Shown: positions 42,391 to 51,843 of the stretch, in pieces
How the letters are laid out: each line of letters opens with the position of its first letter
Position numbering within the stretch: the first letter of the stretch is position 1
Assembly: GCF_900103845.1 (NCBI RefSeq)
Contig: NZ_FNIJ01000014.1
Coordinates: 62,001-126,000, forward strand
Length of the DNA: 64,000 nt
Direction of reading: 5' to 3'
Origin: Pseudomonas jinjuensis
Lineage (GTDB): Bacteria; Pseudomonadota; Gammaproteobacteria; Pseudomonadales; Pseudomonadaceae
The notes under the pieces: generated by a model
Told to the model about the DNA's origin: nothing
The model's input: the letters and a program-made list of their open reading frames with translations, nothing else
Databases searched by the model: none
Translations under genes and position numbers: made by a program

Positions 42391-43488
42391 TCAGGTCCCT
42401 GCGGCGCGCTTCATGCAGTTCCGGTAGCGCCCGTCGACCCGCCTGGCGAACCATTCGGTCGTCAGCTTGCGGGTGATCTTCGGACTCTTCAGGTCGATGC
42501 CGGGCATCGTTTCGCGGGGCAGCTTGCGCCGCTCGATCTTCTCGGCCAGGGCGAAGACCCGCTCGTACAGATCGGTTTCCTCGAATTCCAGGCTGTCGCC
42601 CTTGAGCAGCGCCCGGCGGATGGCGGACTCGCCGAGGCCGAGTTGCTTCTGCAGGGCGCGTACCGCCAGTTCGGTGGCACCGGCCTTGCTGGAGCCATGG
42701 ATGACCAGGTCCCCGTCCAGTGCCAGGGGAATTCCCGAGGCGAGGCTCACGGCCCGCTGGAACGCGGCGTTGCGGCTGGCGTACCAGCCGGCGTTGAAGT
42801 CGGCGAAGCGGTACAACTGCTGCGGGTAGTGGGCCGGGTATCCGAGCAGGTGGGCGATGCCGAAGTACATGCCGCCGCGCCGGGTGAAGACTTCCTCGCG
42901 AATGGAACCGTCGACCGGATAGGGGTAACGCTGCGCATTGGCTTCGGCGAAGGCGATGCTGACCTGCATCGGGCCGCCGGTGTGCACCGGGTTCAGGCTG
43001 CCGAACAGTTCCTGGCCGAGGGGCACCATGCCGATGAAGTCGTTGAAGATGGCGCTCAGCTCCTTCTCGGTGCGCACCCTGGACAGGCGCTGTTCGTAGG
43101 TCTTGCCGGTGGGCGAGTCGATCTTCAGGGCGGCGCTCACCAGCAGTGCCGGAATGTGCAGGCGACTGGCGCGCCGCTGGATTTCCTGCCGGGCGATCTT
43201 CGGCAGCCCCGGCACGGGCGGGTCCGCCTGGTAGGTGGACTCCTGCTCGGTGACCGCCAGCACCGCGCAGAGATTGCTGTCGCTGGGCGCGATGCCCTGT
43301 GCGGCGAAGGCGGCCTGGATGTCCGTGGCCCAGCCCTGGCGGTCGGGTACCCTGGCCGGCATCAGCCTGACCACCTTGGCACGTACTTCGGCCGGCCGCA
43401 GCACCGGCTCCTGCGGTTTCTGCGTGCCGCACGCGGCCAGGGCAAGCAGCGTGGCGAGCATGACGGGACGTGTGACGAGGTCGCTCAT
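42391..43488 (-). CDS. DUF1615 lipoprotein
   Basis: A 365-residue protein with a type II signal peptide: the lipobox is LALAAC with the lipid-modified Cys near residue 20. The domain is DUF1615, with TEQESTYQADPPVPGLPKIA, FGSLNPVHTGGPMQVSIAFA and YFGIAHLLGYPAHYPQQLYR. The MQVS and EQES elements resemble lysozyme-like folds, which would fit a cell-wall role, but that is inference. The ATG at 43488 gives the lipobox at the right distance; the longer frame is rejected. Confidence 0.88.
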   Translation of the reverse strand: MSDLVTRPVMLATLLALAACGTQKPQEPVLRPAEVRAKVVRLMPARVPDRQGWATDIQAAFAAQGIAPSDSNLCAVLAVTEQESTYQADPPVPGLPKIARQEIQRRASRLHIPALLVSAALKIDSPTGKTYEQRLSRVRTEKELSAIFNDFIGMVPLGQELFGSLNPVHTGGPMQVSIAFAEANAQRYPYPVDGSIREEVFTRRGGMYFGIAHLLGYPAHYPQQLYRFADFNAGWYASRNAAFQRAVSLASGIPLALDGDLVIHGSSKAGATELAVRALQKQLGLGESAIRRALLKGDSLEFEETDLYERVFALAEKIERRKLPRETMPGIDLKSPKITRKLTTEWFARRVDGRYRNCMKRAAGT

Positions 43489-43595
43489 GGAATGTCTGTC
43501 CTCTCCCGGGACAATGGAGCGGGACCGCGGAAGGCGGCAGCCGGCCCGGGGCTGCCGGAGCAGAACGCGCCTGTCCGCCGTTCCCGCCCGCCGGT

Positions 43596-44987
43596 TCAGT
43601 TGGCGCCGACTACCCGGTAGCAGGGTTTGTAGGCCGCGCCGCCGGGAAGTTTCATGCGGTGCTGCTTGACGAAGGCCTGCAGCAGGCGATCGAGCGGCTT
43701 CATCACCTGGGCGTCGCCGTGGATTTCGTAGGGGCCGTGCTCCTCGATCAGGCGCACGCCTTTTTCCTTGACGTTGCCGGCCACTATGCCGGAGAACGCC
43801 CGGCGCAGGTTCGCCGCCAGCTCGTGGGGCGGAAGCGCGCTGCTGAGCTGCAGGGCGGCCATGTTCTCGTGGGTCGGGTCGAACGGGCGCTGGAAGTGCT
43901 CGTCGATGTTCAGCAGCCAGTTGAAGTGGAAGGCGTCGTTGCGTTCCCGGCGGAACTGCTTGACCTCCTTCAGGCCCTGGGCCATCTGCCGCGCCACTTC
44001 GGCAGGGTCGTCGATGATGATCCTGTAGCGCTGCTGCGTGACCTCGCCCAGGGCCGCACCGACGAACTCGTGCAGTTGCCGCAGGTAGGGCTCGGCGCTT
44101 CGGGGACCGGTGAGCACCAGCGGGAAGGGCAGGTCGCTGTTGGCCGGGTGCATGAGAATGCCCAGCAGGTAGAGGAACTCCTCCGCGGTGCCGACCCCGC
44201 CGGGGAAGATGACGATGCCATGGCCGACGCGAACGAAGGCCTCCAGGCGCTTTTCGATGTCCGGCAGTATCACCAGTTCGTTGACGATGGGGTTGGGCGC
44301 CTCCGCGGCGATGATCCCCGGCTCGGTCAACCCGAGGTAGCGGCCGCCATGGTGGCGCTGCTTCGCATGGCCGATGGTGGCGCCCTTCATCGGCCCCTTC
44401 ATCACGCCCGGACCGCAGCCGGTGCAGACGTCCAGGTTGCGCAGGCCGAGCTCGTGGCCGACCTTCTTGGAATAGATGTATTCCTCGCTGCTGATCGAAT
44501 GCCCGCCCCAGCACACGACGATCTTCGGGTCCACGCCCGGGCGCATGGTGCGGGCATTGCGCAGCAGGTGGAAGACGTAATCGGTGATGCCCTGCGAACT
44601 GTTCAGGTCGACGCGCTGGTTCTCCAGCTCGCTGGCGGTGTAGACGATATCGCGCAATGCGCTGAAGAGCATTTCGCGGGTGCCGGCGATCATCTCGCCG
44701 TCGACGAACGCATCGGCCGGTGCGTTGAGCAGTTCGAGGCGCACGCCGCGATCCTGCTGGTGAATGCGGACCTCGAAGTCGCGGTAGGCGTCGAGGATCG
44801 TTCTGGCGTCATCGATACGCGCGCCGGTATTGAGAATGGCCAGTGCGCACTGGCGGAAGAGGCCGTAGATGCTCCCCGTGCCCGCTTCACTGAGCTGTTG
44901 CACTTCGCGCTGGGAGAGGGTTTCGAGGGTGCCCTTGGGGCTTACGGCGGCGTTGACGGTGAATCTGGAGGACTTTACTGCTTCCAT
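43596..44987 (-). CDS. ppnN: Pyrimidine/purine nucleotide 5'-monophosphate nucleosidase PpnN (LOG family)
   Basis: A 463-residue protein with the long YgdH/PpnN architecture. The LOG core holds the key motif in GHGIVIFPGGVGTAEEFLYL, preceded by CTGCGPGVMKGPMKGATIGH. The N-terminal PpnN-type segment is AVSPKGTLETLSQREVQQLS. It splits nucleoside monophosphates to the base and ribose 5-phosphate; the E. coli enzyme is stimulated by (p)ppGpp. The start is uncertain: 44987 has no strong ribosome-binding site, and starts at 45011 or 45020 are possible. The longer frame to 45320 overlaps the next gene and is rejected. Confidence 0.9.
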   Translation of the reverse strand: MEAVKSSRFTVNAAVSPKGTLETLSQREVQQLSEAGTGSIYGLFRQCALAILNTGARIDDARTILDAYRDFEVRIHQQDRGVRLELLNAPADAFVDGEMIAGTREMLFSALRDIVYTASELENQRVDLNSSQGITDYVFHLLRNARTMRPGVDPKIVVCWGGHSISSEEYIYSKKVGHELGLRNLDVCTGCGPGVMKGPMKGATIGHAKQRHHGGRYLGLTEPGIIAAEAPNPIVNELVILPDIEKRLEAFVRVGHGIVIFPGGVGTAEEFLYLLGILMHPANSDLPFPLVLTGPRSAEPYLRQLHEFVGAALGEVTQQRYRIIIDDPAEVARQMAQGLKEVKQFRRERNDAFHFNWLLNIDEHFQRPFDPTHENMAALQLSSALPPHELAANLRRAFSGIVAGNVKEKGVRLIEEHGPYEIHGDAQVMKPLDRLLQAFVKQHRMKLPGGAAYKPCYRVVGAN

Positions 44988-45247
44988 GTATGCGATTCCG
45001 ACTTCAGGCATCTGGATCATCGACCGCGTGTCCGCGGTGTCCTGCCCCGGGTGGCCGCAAGGGCGACCTGAAAGGATGGGGCATGTTCGGATAGTAGTTC
45101 GACTTGCGACTATCCGAGTCAATGGACGAGTGGGATGACGATCATAGCGCGGCGCCGGTCGCCGGTCGCCGGTCTGCCTGCGCAGCAGGAAGGCTGGCCG
45201 GGATGGCCCCCGGCCAGCGCAAGCGCTGCGTTCCCGATGCGGAGGGA

Positions 45248-46456
45248 TCAGGCCACCGGAATCATCGGATCGGCCGCCGCCAGGGCGGTGCTGCGGTCGG
45301 CGGCCGGCGGGTAGATCCACTGGGTGTTGATCTGGGTCTTGAGGGTCTTGGCTTCCTGGCCGATCAGCTTGAGCTCGCGCTCCCAGCCTTCGGTGAAGGC
45401 CGCGCCCCAGCCGCCCAGGTCAAGGCAGGTCACGTACTTGGGCTGGCGATACGGGATCGGCGCGATGTCCAGCAGGTCGGCGGCGGCATTGTTGCCGGCG
45501 TGGCGGCCGAGGGAGATCGCGTGCTGGCAGGACATCACGGCGAAGTTGCCGAGGTCGTCGGTGGCCGCATAGGCCACGTCGCCGGCGGCGAACACGCTGT
45601 CCTGGCCGGCCACCTTGAGGGTCTCGTCCACGTGCAGCCGCCCCTGGGCGTCGCGGGCGCCGGTGATCTGCTCGGTCAGCGGGCTGGCGCGGAAGCCGAC
45701 GGTCCAGATCACCGTCTCCGCCTCGATCCGACGGCCGTCGGCGAGGGTCACGCCATCCGCATCCACGGCCGCTACCGTTGCGCCCAGCACCCACTCGATG
45801 CCCAGCTGCGCGGAGGCCTCGGTGATCGGCCCGCGGATTTCGTCGCCCATGGCGGCGGCGATGCGCGGGCCGCGGTCGATGACGATCACGCGGATATCGC
45901 AGTCCTCGCCGAGCGCGGCTCGCAGGCGTGCCGGCATCTCGGTGGCCGTCTCGATGCCGGTGAAGCCGCCGCCGGCGACGACCACGGTATTGCGCGCGAT
46001 GCTGTGCGGCTGGTGCCGGAGCGACCTGATGTGGTCCTCCAGGCGGGTGGCGGCCTCGATCTGGTCCACGTCGAAGGCATGGCGGGCCACGCCGGGCACG
46101 GGCGGGCGCACGAGCTGGCTGCCGCTGGCGAGGATCAGCCGGTCATACGCCAGCCGGGCAGGGTGGCCGCCGCCGTCGCGGTAGTCGACGATCCGCGCCT
46201 GTTCGTCGATGCGCTCGGCCGTGCCCCTGACGAAGCGGATGCCGACCACGTCGAGCAGGGCGTCCAGCGGCGCGTACATGTTGTGCACCTCGGGCTCGTA
46301 GAAGCGCGGGCGGATGCGCAGTTCCGCCTGCGGGGCCAGCAGGGTGATGTCGATGTCCCGGCGGTTGTGCTGCTCCAGCAGGCGGGCGGCGCTCAGGGCG
46401 CTCCACAGGCCACCGAATCCCGCGCCGATGATGAGGATGTGCTGTTTGCTGTTCAT
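45248..46456 (-). CDS. NDH-2-like NAD(P)/FAD-dependent oxidoreductase
   Basis: A 402-residue flavoprotein of the pyridine nucleotide-disulfide/NDH-2 family. The first dinucleotide fold is HILIIGAGFGGLWSALSAAR, the second NTVVVAGGGFTGIETATEM, and the FAD motif DSVFAAGDVAYAATDDLG. It lacks a clear C-terminal amphipathic membrane helix, so it may be soluble or a quinone reductase relative. It is divergent from a LysR regulator at 46711 that probably controls it. The ATG at 46456 matches the fold start. Confidence 0.87.
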   Translation of the reverse strand: MNSKQHILIIGAGFGGLWSALSAARLLEQHNRRDIDITLLAPQAELRIRPRFYEPEVHNMYAPLDALLDVVGIRFVRGTAERIDEQARIVDYRDGGGHPARLAYDRLILASGSQLVRPPVPGVARHAFDVDQIEAATRLEDHIRSLRHQPHSIARNTVVVAGGGFTGIETATEMPARLRAALGEDCDIRVIVIDRGPRIAAAMGDEIRGPITEASAQLGIEWVLGATVAAVDADGVTLADGRRIEAETVIWTVGFRASPLTEQITGARDAQGRLHVDETLKVAGQDSVFAAGDVAYAATDDLGNFAVMSCQHAISLGRHAGNNAAADLLDIAPIPYRQPKYVTCLDLGGWGAAFTEGWERELKLIGQEAKTLKTQINTQWIYPPAADRSTALAAADPMIPVA

Positions 46457-46710
46457 GGCGATTCTCCCGAAACGAGGCGGAACACCCGGACGAAGACGAA
46501 TCATGGGGCTGTCCCGTACTGTTGTTGGTTTTGCGGGTAGGCCTGGCCAGGTCATGGGGCGATTGTCGGTTCGGCCGGCCGGCGGGAACACTCGATTCGG
46601 CTGATAGTCGGTCTTCGGCGAAATGATGGCTGGGCAGGGGATTGCCGCGCGACGCGCGAGCCGGCGCTGGCTGCTTAACTTTCTTCGGGCTGGAGCAAGA
46701 GAGAAACGGG

Positions 46711-47613
46711 ATGAATCGCAACGACCTGCGCCGCGTCGACATGAACCTGCTGGTGATCTTCGAAACCCTGATGTTCGAAAGGAACCTGACCCGTGCAGCG
46801 GAAAAGCTGTTCCTCGGCCAGCCGGCGGTCAGCGCCGCGCTGGCGCGCCTGCGCGAGCTGTTCGGCGATCCGCTGCTGGTGCGCAACGGCCGCACCTTCG
46901 AGCCGACCCAGCGCGCCCTGGAGATACTCCGGGAACTGCAGCCGGCGATGGACATCATTTCCTGCGCGGTCAGCCGGGCCCGTGAATTCGACCCCGCGAC
47001 CGACCGCAACACCTTCCGCATCGGCCTCTCCGACGACGCCGAGTTCGGCCTGTTCCCGGCCCTGCTCAGGCGGATCCGCGAGGAAGCGCCGGAGGTGGTG
47101 GTCGTGGTGCGGCGGGTCAACTTCCTGCTGATCACCTCGATGCTTCACTCGGGCGAGATTTCCGTCGGCGTCAGCTACACCACCGACCTCCCGGCCAACG
47201 CCAGGCGCCGCAAACTGCGCGACATGCGGGTCAAGGTGCTGCGCGGCGACGATCGCCCCGGCCCGCTGACGCTGGAGGAATACTGCGCGCGCCCGCACGC
47301 CCTGGTGTCGTTCTCCGGCGACCTGAGCGGCAACATCGACAGCGACCTGGCGCGGGTCGGCCGGTCGCGCCGGGTGGTGCTGGCGGTGCCGCAGTTCAGC
47401 GGGTTGCGATCGATACTCGCCGGCACCGAGCTGCTCGCCTCGGTGCCCGACTACGCGGCCGCCGCGCTGATCGAGGGGACGAACCTGCGCGCCGACGATC
47501 CGCCATTCCCCATCGTCACCTCCGACCTGTCCATGGTCTGGGGCGAGGGGACGGACAACGATCCCGCCGAGCGCTGGCTGCGCAACAGGATCATCGAGCA
47601 CATGGGCCACTAG
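46711..47613 (+). CDS. LysR-family transcriptional regulator
   Basis: A 300-residue regulator with an N-terminal winged helix (VDMNLLVIFETLMFERNLTR and RAAEKLFLGQPAVSAALARL, then PLLVRNGRTFEPT) and a C-terminal substrate-binding domain (about 95-295). The LysR subtype is close to NodD/NahR-like regulators in its first 60 residues. It is divergent from the NDH-2-like gene, with the intergenic region 46457-46710 probably holding its operator. The last four bases overlap the converging DinB gene. The inducer is unknown. Confidence 0.9.
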   Translation: MNRNDLRRVDMNLLVIFETLMFERNLTRAAEKLFLGQPAVSAALARLRELFGDPLLVRNGRTFEPTQRALEILRELQPAMDIISCAVSRAREFDPATDRNTFRIGLSDDAEFGLFPALLRRIREEAPEVVVVVRRVNFLLITSMLHSGEISVGVSYTTDLPANARRRKLRDMRVKVLRGDDRPGPLTLEEYCARPHALVSFSGDLSGNIDSDLARVGRSRRVVLAVPQFSGLRSILAGTELLASVPDYAAAALIEGTNLRADDPPFPIVTSDLSMVWGEGTDNDPAERWLRNRIIEHMGH

Positions 47614-48131
47614 CAGCGGTCGGCCGGCTCCATGGGCGTGTCGGTGAGGTACACCGAGAGATCGGTCATGGGCGGCATGGCGGGAATCTGGAAGTACATC
47701 TGCACCAGCCAGCCCCGGTGGTAGCTCATGTGGTTGACCACGTGCAGCAGCATGGCGCCCGCGCTCATGACGCCGGGGTTGCCCGACACGTAGCTGAACT
47801 CGATGGGCTCGGCGAGCGACTGCTCCGTCTGTCCGGCGCTCCAGGAGACGAACCAGTCGTCGATCTCCTCCTGGGCCTGGCGCAGTCCGGCGAGCGCCGG
47901 CCAGGGCATCTCCTGGCGCGACCTGAAGCCATGGTCGCGCCGCTGCAGATGTGCCTGCCAGATGCGATCCACCACGTACATGTGGTTGAGGACGGCGATC
48001 ATGCTTCCGATCGGTCCGGCCCGCGGCCTGTCGAGTTCTTCCGCAGGCAGCGTGGCGAGGCCGTCGAAGAAGGTCCGGTCGGCCCACTGCTTGTAGCGGG
48101 CGAGCAGATTGGCCGTGGCGACGTTGAGCAT
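47610..48131 (-). CDS. DinB-family protein
   Basis: A 173-residue helical-bundle protein of the DinB/YfiT superfamily. The metal-binding histidines are seen in AVLNHMYVVDRIW and in LLHVVNHMSYHRGWL. Members act as thiol transferases or metal-dependent hydrolases; the reaction here is unknown. The ATG at 48131 has a GGAGAACA ribosome-binding site, so the longer frame to 48158 was not used. Confidence 0.88.
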   Translation of the reverse strand: MLNVATANLLARYKQWADRTFFDGLATLPAEELDRPRAGPIGSMIAVLNHMYVVDRIWQAHLQRRDHGFRSRQEMPWPALAGLRQAQEEIDDWFVSWSAGQTEQSLAEPIEFSYVSGNPGVMSAGAMLLHVVNHMSYHRGWLVQMYFQIPAMPPMTDLSVYLTDTPMEPADRC

Positions 48132-48347
48132 CGGGTGTTCTCCAGCGGGCGAATGCATGCCTGTCCTTCCGTTTTCCCGGGCCGTTCCGTCGGCCGCCTA
48201 CTGGATGGATATAGCAGCATCGCCGCCGGCGGGCTGAAAAACGGCCCGCCGGTAGCGCCGCAAAATCGCTCGAACCTAACAGGCCGCGGCGACCTCAGAA
48301 TTCCAGGGGGCGTGATTGCCGGCCCCCGTCATTTTCCGGAGGTCAGC

Positions 48348-49205
<858 letters not shown>

Positions 49206-49678
49206 GCACCCGGAATTTCATGGTTCCCATGCTCCCGCGTGGGAACCATGGGACTCAGCGCATTTTGTTCGCAAGCAGGCTCGCTCCTACAGACAACGTG
49301 ACCGTCGGTGTAGGAGCGGGCCATGCCCGCGACATCGCGGCCGGCCGTGGGCATGGCCCACTCCTACAAGAAGCACTATCCGGCCCCTGAAGGAAAACCG
49401 GTTCGCCAGCAAGAACTAGGCGTCCCCCTGGCTCCTGCAGGTCCGCTGTCAACCTGGCCATGTCTGCGAACGCAGGGAAAAACCTGTAGGAGCAACTGTC
49501 TCGCACCATGGCCAATCGCTGGTGTAGGGCGAATGAAGCGGAACGCTTCATCCGCCGTTGGGGCCGTGCCGATGTGGTGGCGGATAACGCTGGCGCGTTA
49601 TGCGCCCTACCCGGACATGCCAGCGAAACGGTGTAAGCGGGCCATGCCCGCGAATCGCGCGCATGGCCCGCCATGGGT
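49206..49678. other. 473-bp repeat-filled intergenic region
   Basis: Contains the CATGGTTCCCATGC/TGGGAACCATG hairpin at 49221-49253, a single REP half near 49270-49290, the BIME at 49309-49371, a second GTAGGAGC half near 49489, hairpins GAAGCGGAACGCTTC near 49530 and GATAACGC-TGG-CGCGTTAT near 49580, and another GGGCCATGCCCGCG pair at 49637-49670. No gene. It separates the SDR from the eptA remnant and the island. Confidence 0.7.
49309..49371. repeat. REP/BIME inverted pair
   Basis: TGTAGGAGCGGGCCATGCCC and GGGCATGGCCCACTCCTACA are inverted copies of the same family as at 2881, 15007 and 24572. It lies downstream of the SDR gene. Confidence 0.85.
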
Positions 49679-49963
49679 TCACTCCAGCTGTTCCAGGCGG
49701 CGTTCCACCAGTTCCAGGGCGACTCCCAGCCCTTCGTAGAAACGATCATGGCACTGCGTCGGCGGGTTCATCGCCCCGCACTGGCGCAGTTCCCGGGCCA
49801 GTGCGCGCAGTTCGTCCTCGCGTGTGCTGCCGAGGCAGCGGTCCGCCTCCACGATCATCACGTCGAGGATGCCGGGCAGGTCGCTCATGCAGCAGCCCGG
49901 CGTGGTCACCAGGTCGCGGGCCATTCTCAGTCCGGCCAGGTGCCGGCGGGTAGGCGTGTTCAT
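49679..49963 (-). CDS. Hypothetical protein, 94 residues
   Basis: A small protein beginning MNTPTRRHLAGLRMARDLVT, with a helical C-terminal half (FYEGLGVALELVERRLEQLE) and four cysteines spread over the length. No signal peptide or membrane segment. GGAGAACCGTC before the ATG at 49963 supports translation. It lies just outside the eptA remnant. I do not recognise the family. Confidence 0.6.
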   Translation of the reverse strand: MNTPTRRHLAGLRMARDLVTTPGCCMSDLPGILDVMIVEADRCLGSTREDELRALARELRQCGAMNPPTQCHDRFYEGLGVALELVERRLEQLE

Positions 49964-50040
49964 GACGGTTCTCCGCTTGCAGGGCGTTCCTGTCGGTAGA
50001 CCCGTGGCGGCGGCGGGCTGCTCAACCAATCTCGACGGCA

Positions 50041-50160
50041 TCCGCCCGAGTTCTCCGCCTGCGCGCTTTCGCCGATCACCAGCACGGTCAGTGACTTGTG
50101 CCGCTGGGCCTGCCAGGCCGGCGCCTTGTGGGCGTCGGTGCCGATCTGGCGCAGCGGATC
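50041..50160 (-). pseudogene. Fragment of an eptA-like gene
   Basis: About 40 codons on the minus strand read DPLRQIGTDAHKAPAWQAQR and then HKSLTVLVIGESAQAENSGG. They match the intact EptA at EPLRQIGTDARRAPAWQAHR and RKSLTVLVIGESARADHFG. Over about 98 bases I count roughly eight differences from 41521-41618, so the DNA is about 92 percent identical. Nothing before or after this piece matches EptA, so it is a remnant of a second transferase gene or a duplicated chip. It abuts the terminator of the pch operon. Confidence 0.85.
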
Positions 50161-50216
50161 ACCGTCCTGCCTGGCGCCGGCCGATCGCTGCGTGCCTCGC
50201 GGGCATGATATTGCAC

Positions 50217-50252
50217 ATGAAAAAGCCTCACCGGAGCACATCCGGTGAGGCT
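50217..50252 (-). terminator. Intrinsic terminator of the pch operon
   Basis: On the minus strand AGCCTCACCGGA and TCCGGTGAGGCT form a 12-base perfect stem with a five-base loop, followed by five Ts (plus-strand A-run 50219-50223). It lies ten bases after the pchF stop. Confidence 0.9.
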
Positions 50253-50261
50253 TTCGCTTCC

Positions 50262-51830
50262 TTAGAACTTGTTGGCGAGGTCGATGCCCGACTTGCCAGG
50301 AGCGAGGATGTTGTTCGGGTCCAGGGCGCGCTTGATGGCATGCTCGAGCTTGCGCTTGACGGGGCCGTAGCTCTGCGCCACGCGCTCCTGGAACGCCGTG
50401 TTGACGCGGTATACGGCATAGCCGTGGTTCTCGAACTCATCCAGCAGTTCGGCAAAGCAGGCATTCGCGCGCCTGGTTTCCTCCTGGCTGGTGCGGTCGT
50501 AGAGCACATCGATCACGTGGTGCATGTCACGCCAGCCGACGATGAACTCGCCAACGTAGTCGAGGCCATGCTTGTTGAGGATTCTCTTGGCCAGCGCCTG
50601 CTGCTTTTCGCACTCGCTGCCCCGCGCCTGGCTCACCGGCGCGAACCACATCGAGCCGCCGCCGCCGCGCCAGTTGTACAGGCCGAATTCCTGCAGGTTG
50701 GGTACGCCGGACATCAGCTGGGCGCGGTACTTGAACGGTTGGGTCTCGCCGGCTTCTTCCTGCGTGACGATCCTGCCCTTGCCCAGTTGCTTCAGGGCGC
50801 CGGTGACGATGTTCCAGTTCACCTCGACCTGTTCCTGGGTGCCGTACAGCGCGGCGTAGACGTTCCAGGCCCCGAGGTTCTTGTCCTTCTGGATCTGCTT
50901 GAGGATGGCGTCGGGGGTCGCCCCGGGCTCGGTGGTGTACTCGGAACGACGGGTGTCGCAGGTCGAGGCTTCCCAGAGTACGCCGGCGATCACCACGGAG
51001 TTCGGGATGACCTGGGCGATACGCAGGGGACGGATGAATTCGACGATCTCGGCGATGTCGGACTCGTCCTCGAACTTGATCTCGAACGGCTTGAACACCG
51101 GCGGCTTGGGCATCAGCCAGAAGCCCATCTTGGTGCAGATGCCGTAGTTGGCCTGGGTGAACATGCCGTCCAGGGTCGGGCCGTAGCCCCACTTGAATAC
51201 CTGCCAGGCGTTGTCGCCTTTCACGCCGCCCATGCCGGTCCGGTAGACGTCACCGTTGGCCAGCACCACTTCCATGCCGCATTGCATCAGGAAGTGTTCG
51301 CCATAAGGGGTGTAGCCGACGCCACGGTCCATGGTGTTGCCCAGCGGACCGGCGATGGCCGAAGGGGCGGAGAACGACAGCATCAGCGGAATGTTGTTTT
51401 CCTGCAGGTAGTCGTACAGCTGCTGGTAGGTCACACCCGGTTCGACCAGCGCAGTGCACAGGTCCGGGTCGACGTGGAGGATCTTGTTCATTTTCTTCAG
51501 GTCGAGAATCACCTGGCCGCGCTGGCCCGGTGCCGCGGTGCCGTAACCGAAGTTCCGCCCGGTGGAGATGGTCCAGATCGGAATCCTGTGTTCGTTGCAG
51601 ATCTTCACCACGCCCTGCACCTGCTCGACCGTGGTGGCGGTAACGGCAGCGGACGGCGCATGTTCGGCGTTGTCCACCGCCATCATGATCTTCGAGTAGG
51701 GGATCAGTTGCTCGTCCTTGACCAGGACATTCTCCTCGCCCAGCAACGTACGGAACTTGCCGATCGCCTGCTGGAAATTGGAGGCATCCACTCCGCGCGG
51801 GAGCAGGGGATTCTTGTTTGGCTCGGTCAT
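50262..51830 (-). CDS. pchF: 4-cresol (p-cresol) methylhydroxylase flavoprotein subunit PchF
   Basis: A 522-residue vanillyl-alcohol-oxidase-family flavoprotein. The FAD domain begins near 58 and the substrate domain near 240. With the start Met removed, the numbering fits P. putida p-cresol methylhydroxylase: Tyr385 (covalent FAD tyrosine, in EFGLYNWRGGGGSMWF), Tyr96, Glu381, Glu428, Tyr474 and Arg475 all fall at the known active-site positions. It oxidises 4-alkylphenols to 4-hydroxybenzyl alcohol and on to the aldehyde, passing electrons to the cytochrome PchC. Eugenol hydroxylases share much of this sequence, so the substrate range is not fixed. Last gene of pchA-C-X-F. The name is unrelated to pyochelin pchF. 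Confidence 0.93.
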   Translation of the reverse strand: MTEPNKNPLLPRGVDASNFQQAIGKFRTLLGEENVLVKDEQLIPYSKIMMAVDNAEHAPSAAVTATTVEQVQGVVKICNEHRIPIWTISTGRNFGYGTAAPGQRGQVILDLKKMNKILHVDPDLCTALVEPGVTYQQLYDYLQENNIPLMLSFSAPSAIAGPLGNTMDRGVGYTPYGEHFLMQCGMEVVLANGDVYRTGMGGVKGDNAWQVFKWGYGPTLDGMFTQANYGICTKMGFWLMPKPPVFKPFEIKFEDESDIAEIVEFIRPLRIAQVIPNSVVIAGVLWEASTCDTRRSEYTTEPGATPDAILKQIQKDKNLGAWNVYAALYGTQEQVEVNWNIVTGALKQLGKGRIVTQEEAGETQPFKYRAQLMSGVPNLQEFGLYNWRGGGGSMWFAPVSQARGSECEKQQALAKRILNKHGLDYVGEFIVGWRDMHHVIDVLYDRTSQEETRRANACFAELLDEFENHGYAVYRVNTAFQERVAQSYGPVKRKLEHAIKRALDPNNILAPGKSGIDLANKF

Positions 51831-51843
51831 TTGATTAGCTCCT

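Noticed and set aside
47718-48347. Extended N-terminus of the SDR across the DinB gene
   Set aside because: Antisense of DinB; the SDR start at 48348 has a clear ribosome-binding site and the expected N-terminal arm.
50262-51830. Confusion with pyochelin biosynthesis pchF
   Set aside because: The same symbol is used for an unrelated peptide synthetase. This protein is a flavin-dependent 4-alkylphenol hydroxylase by its active-site residues.
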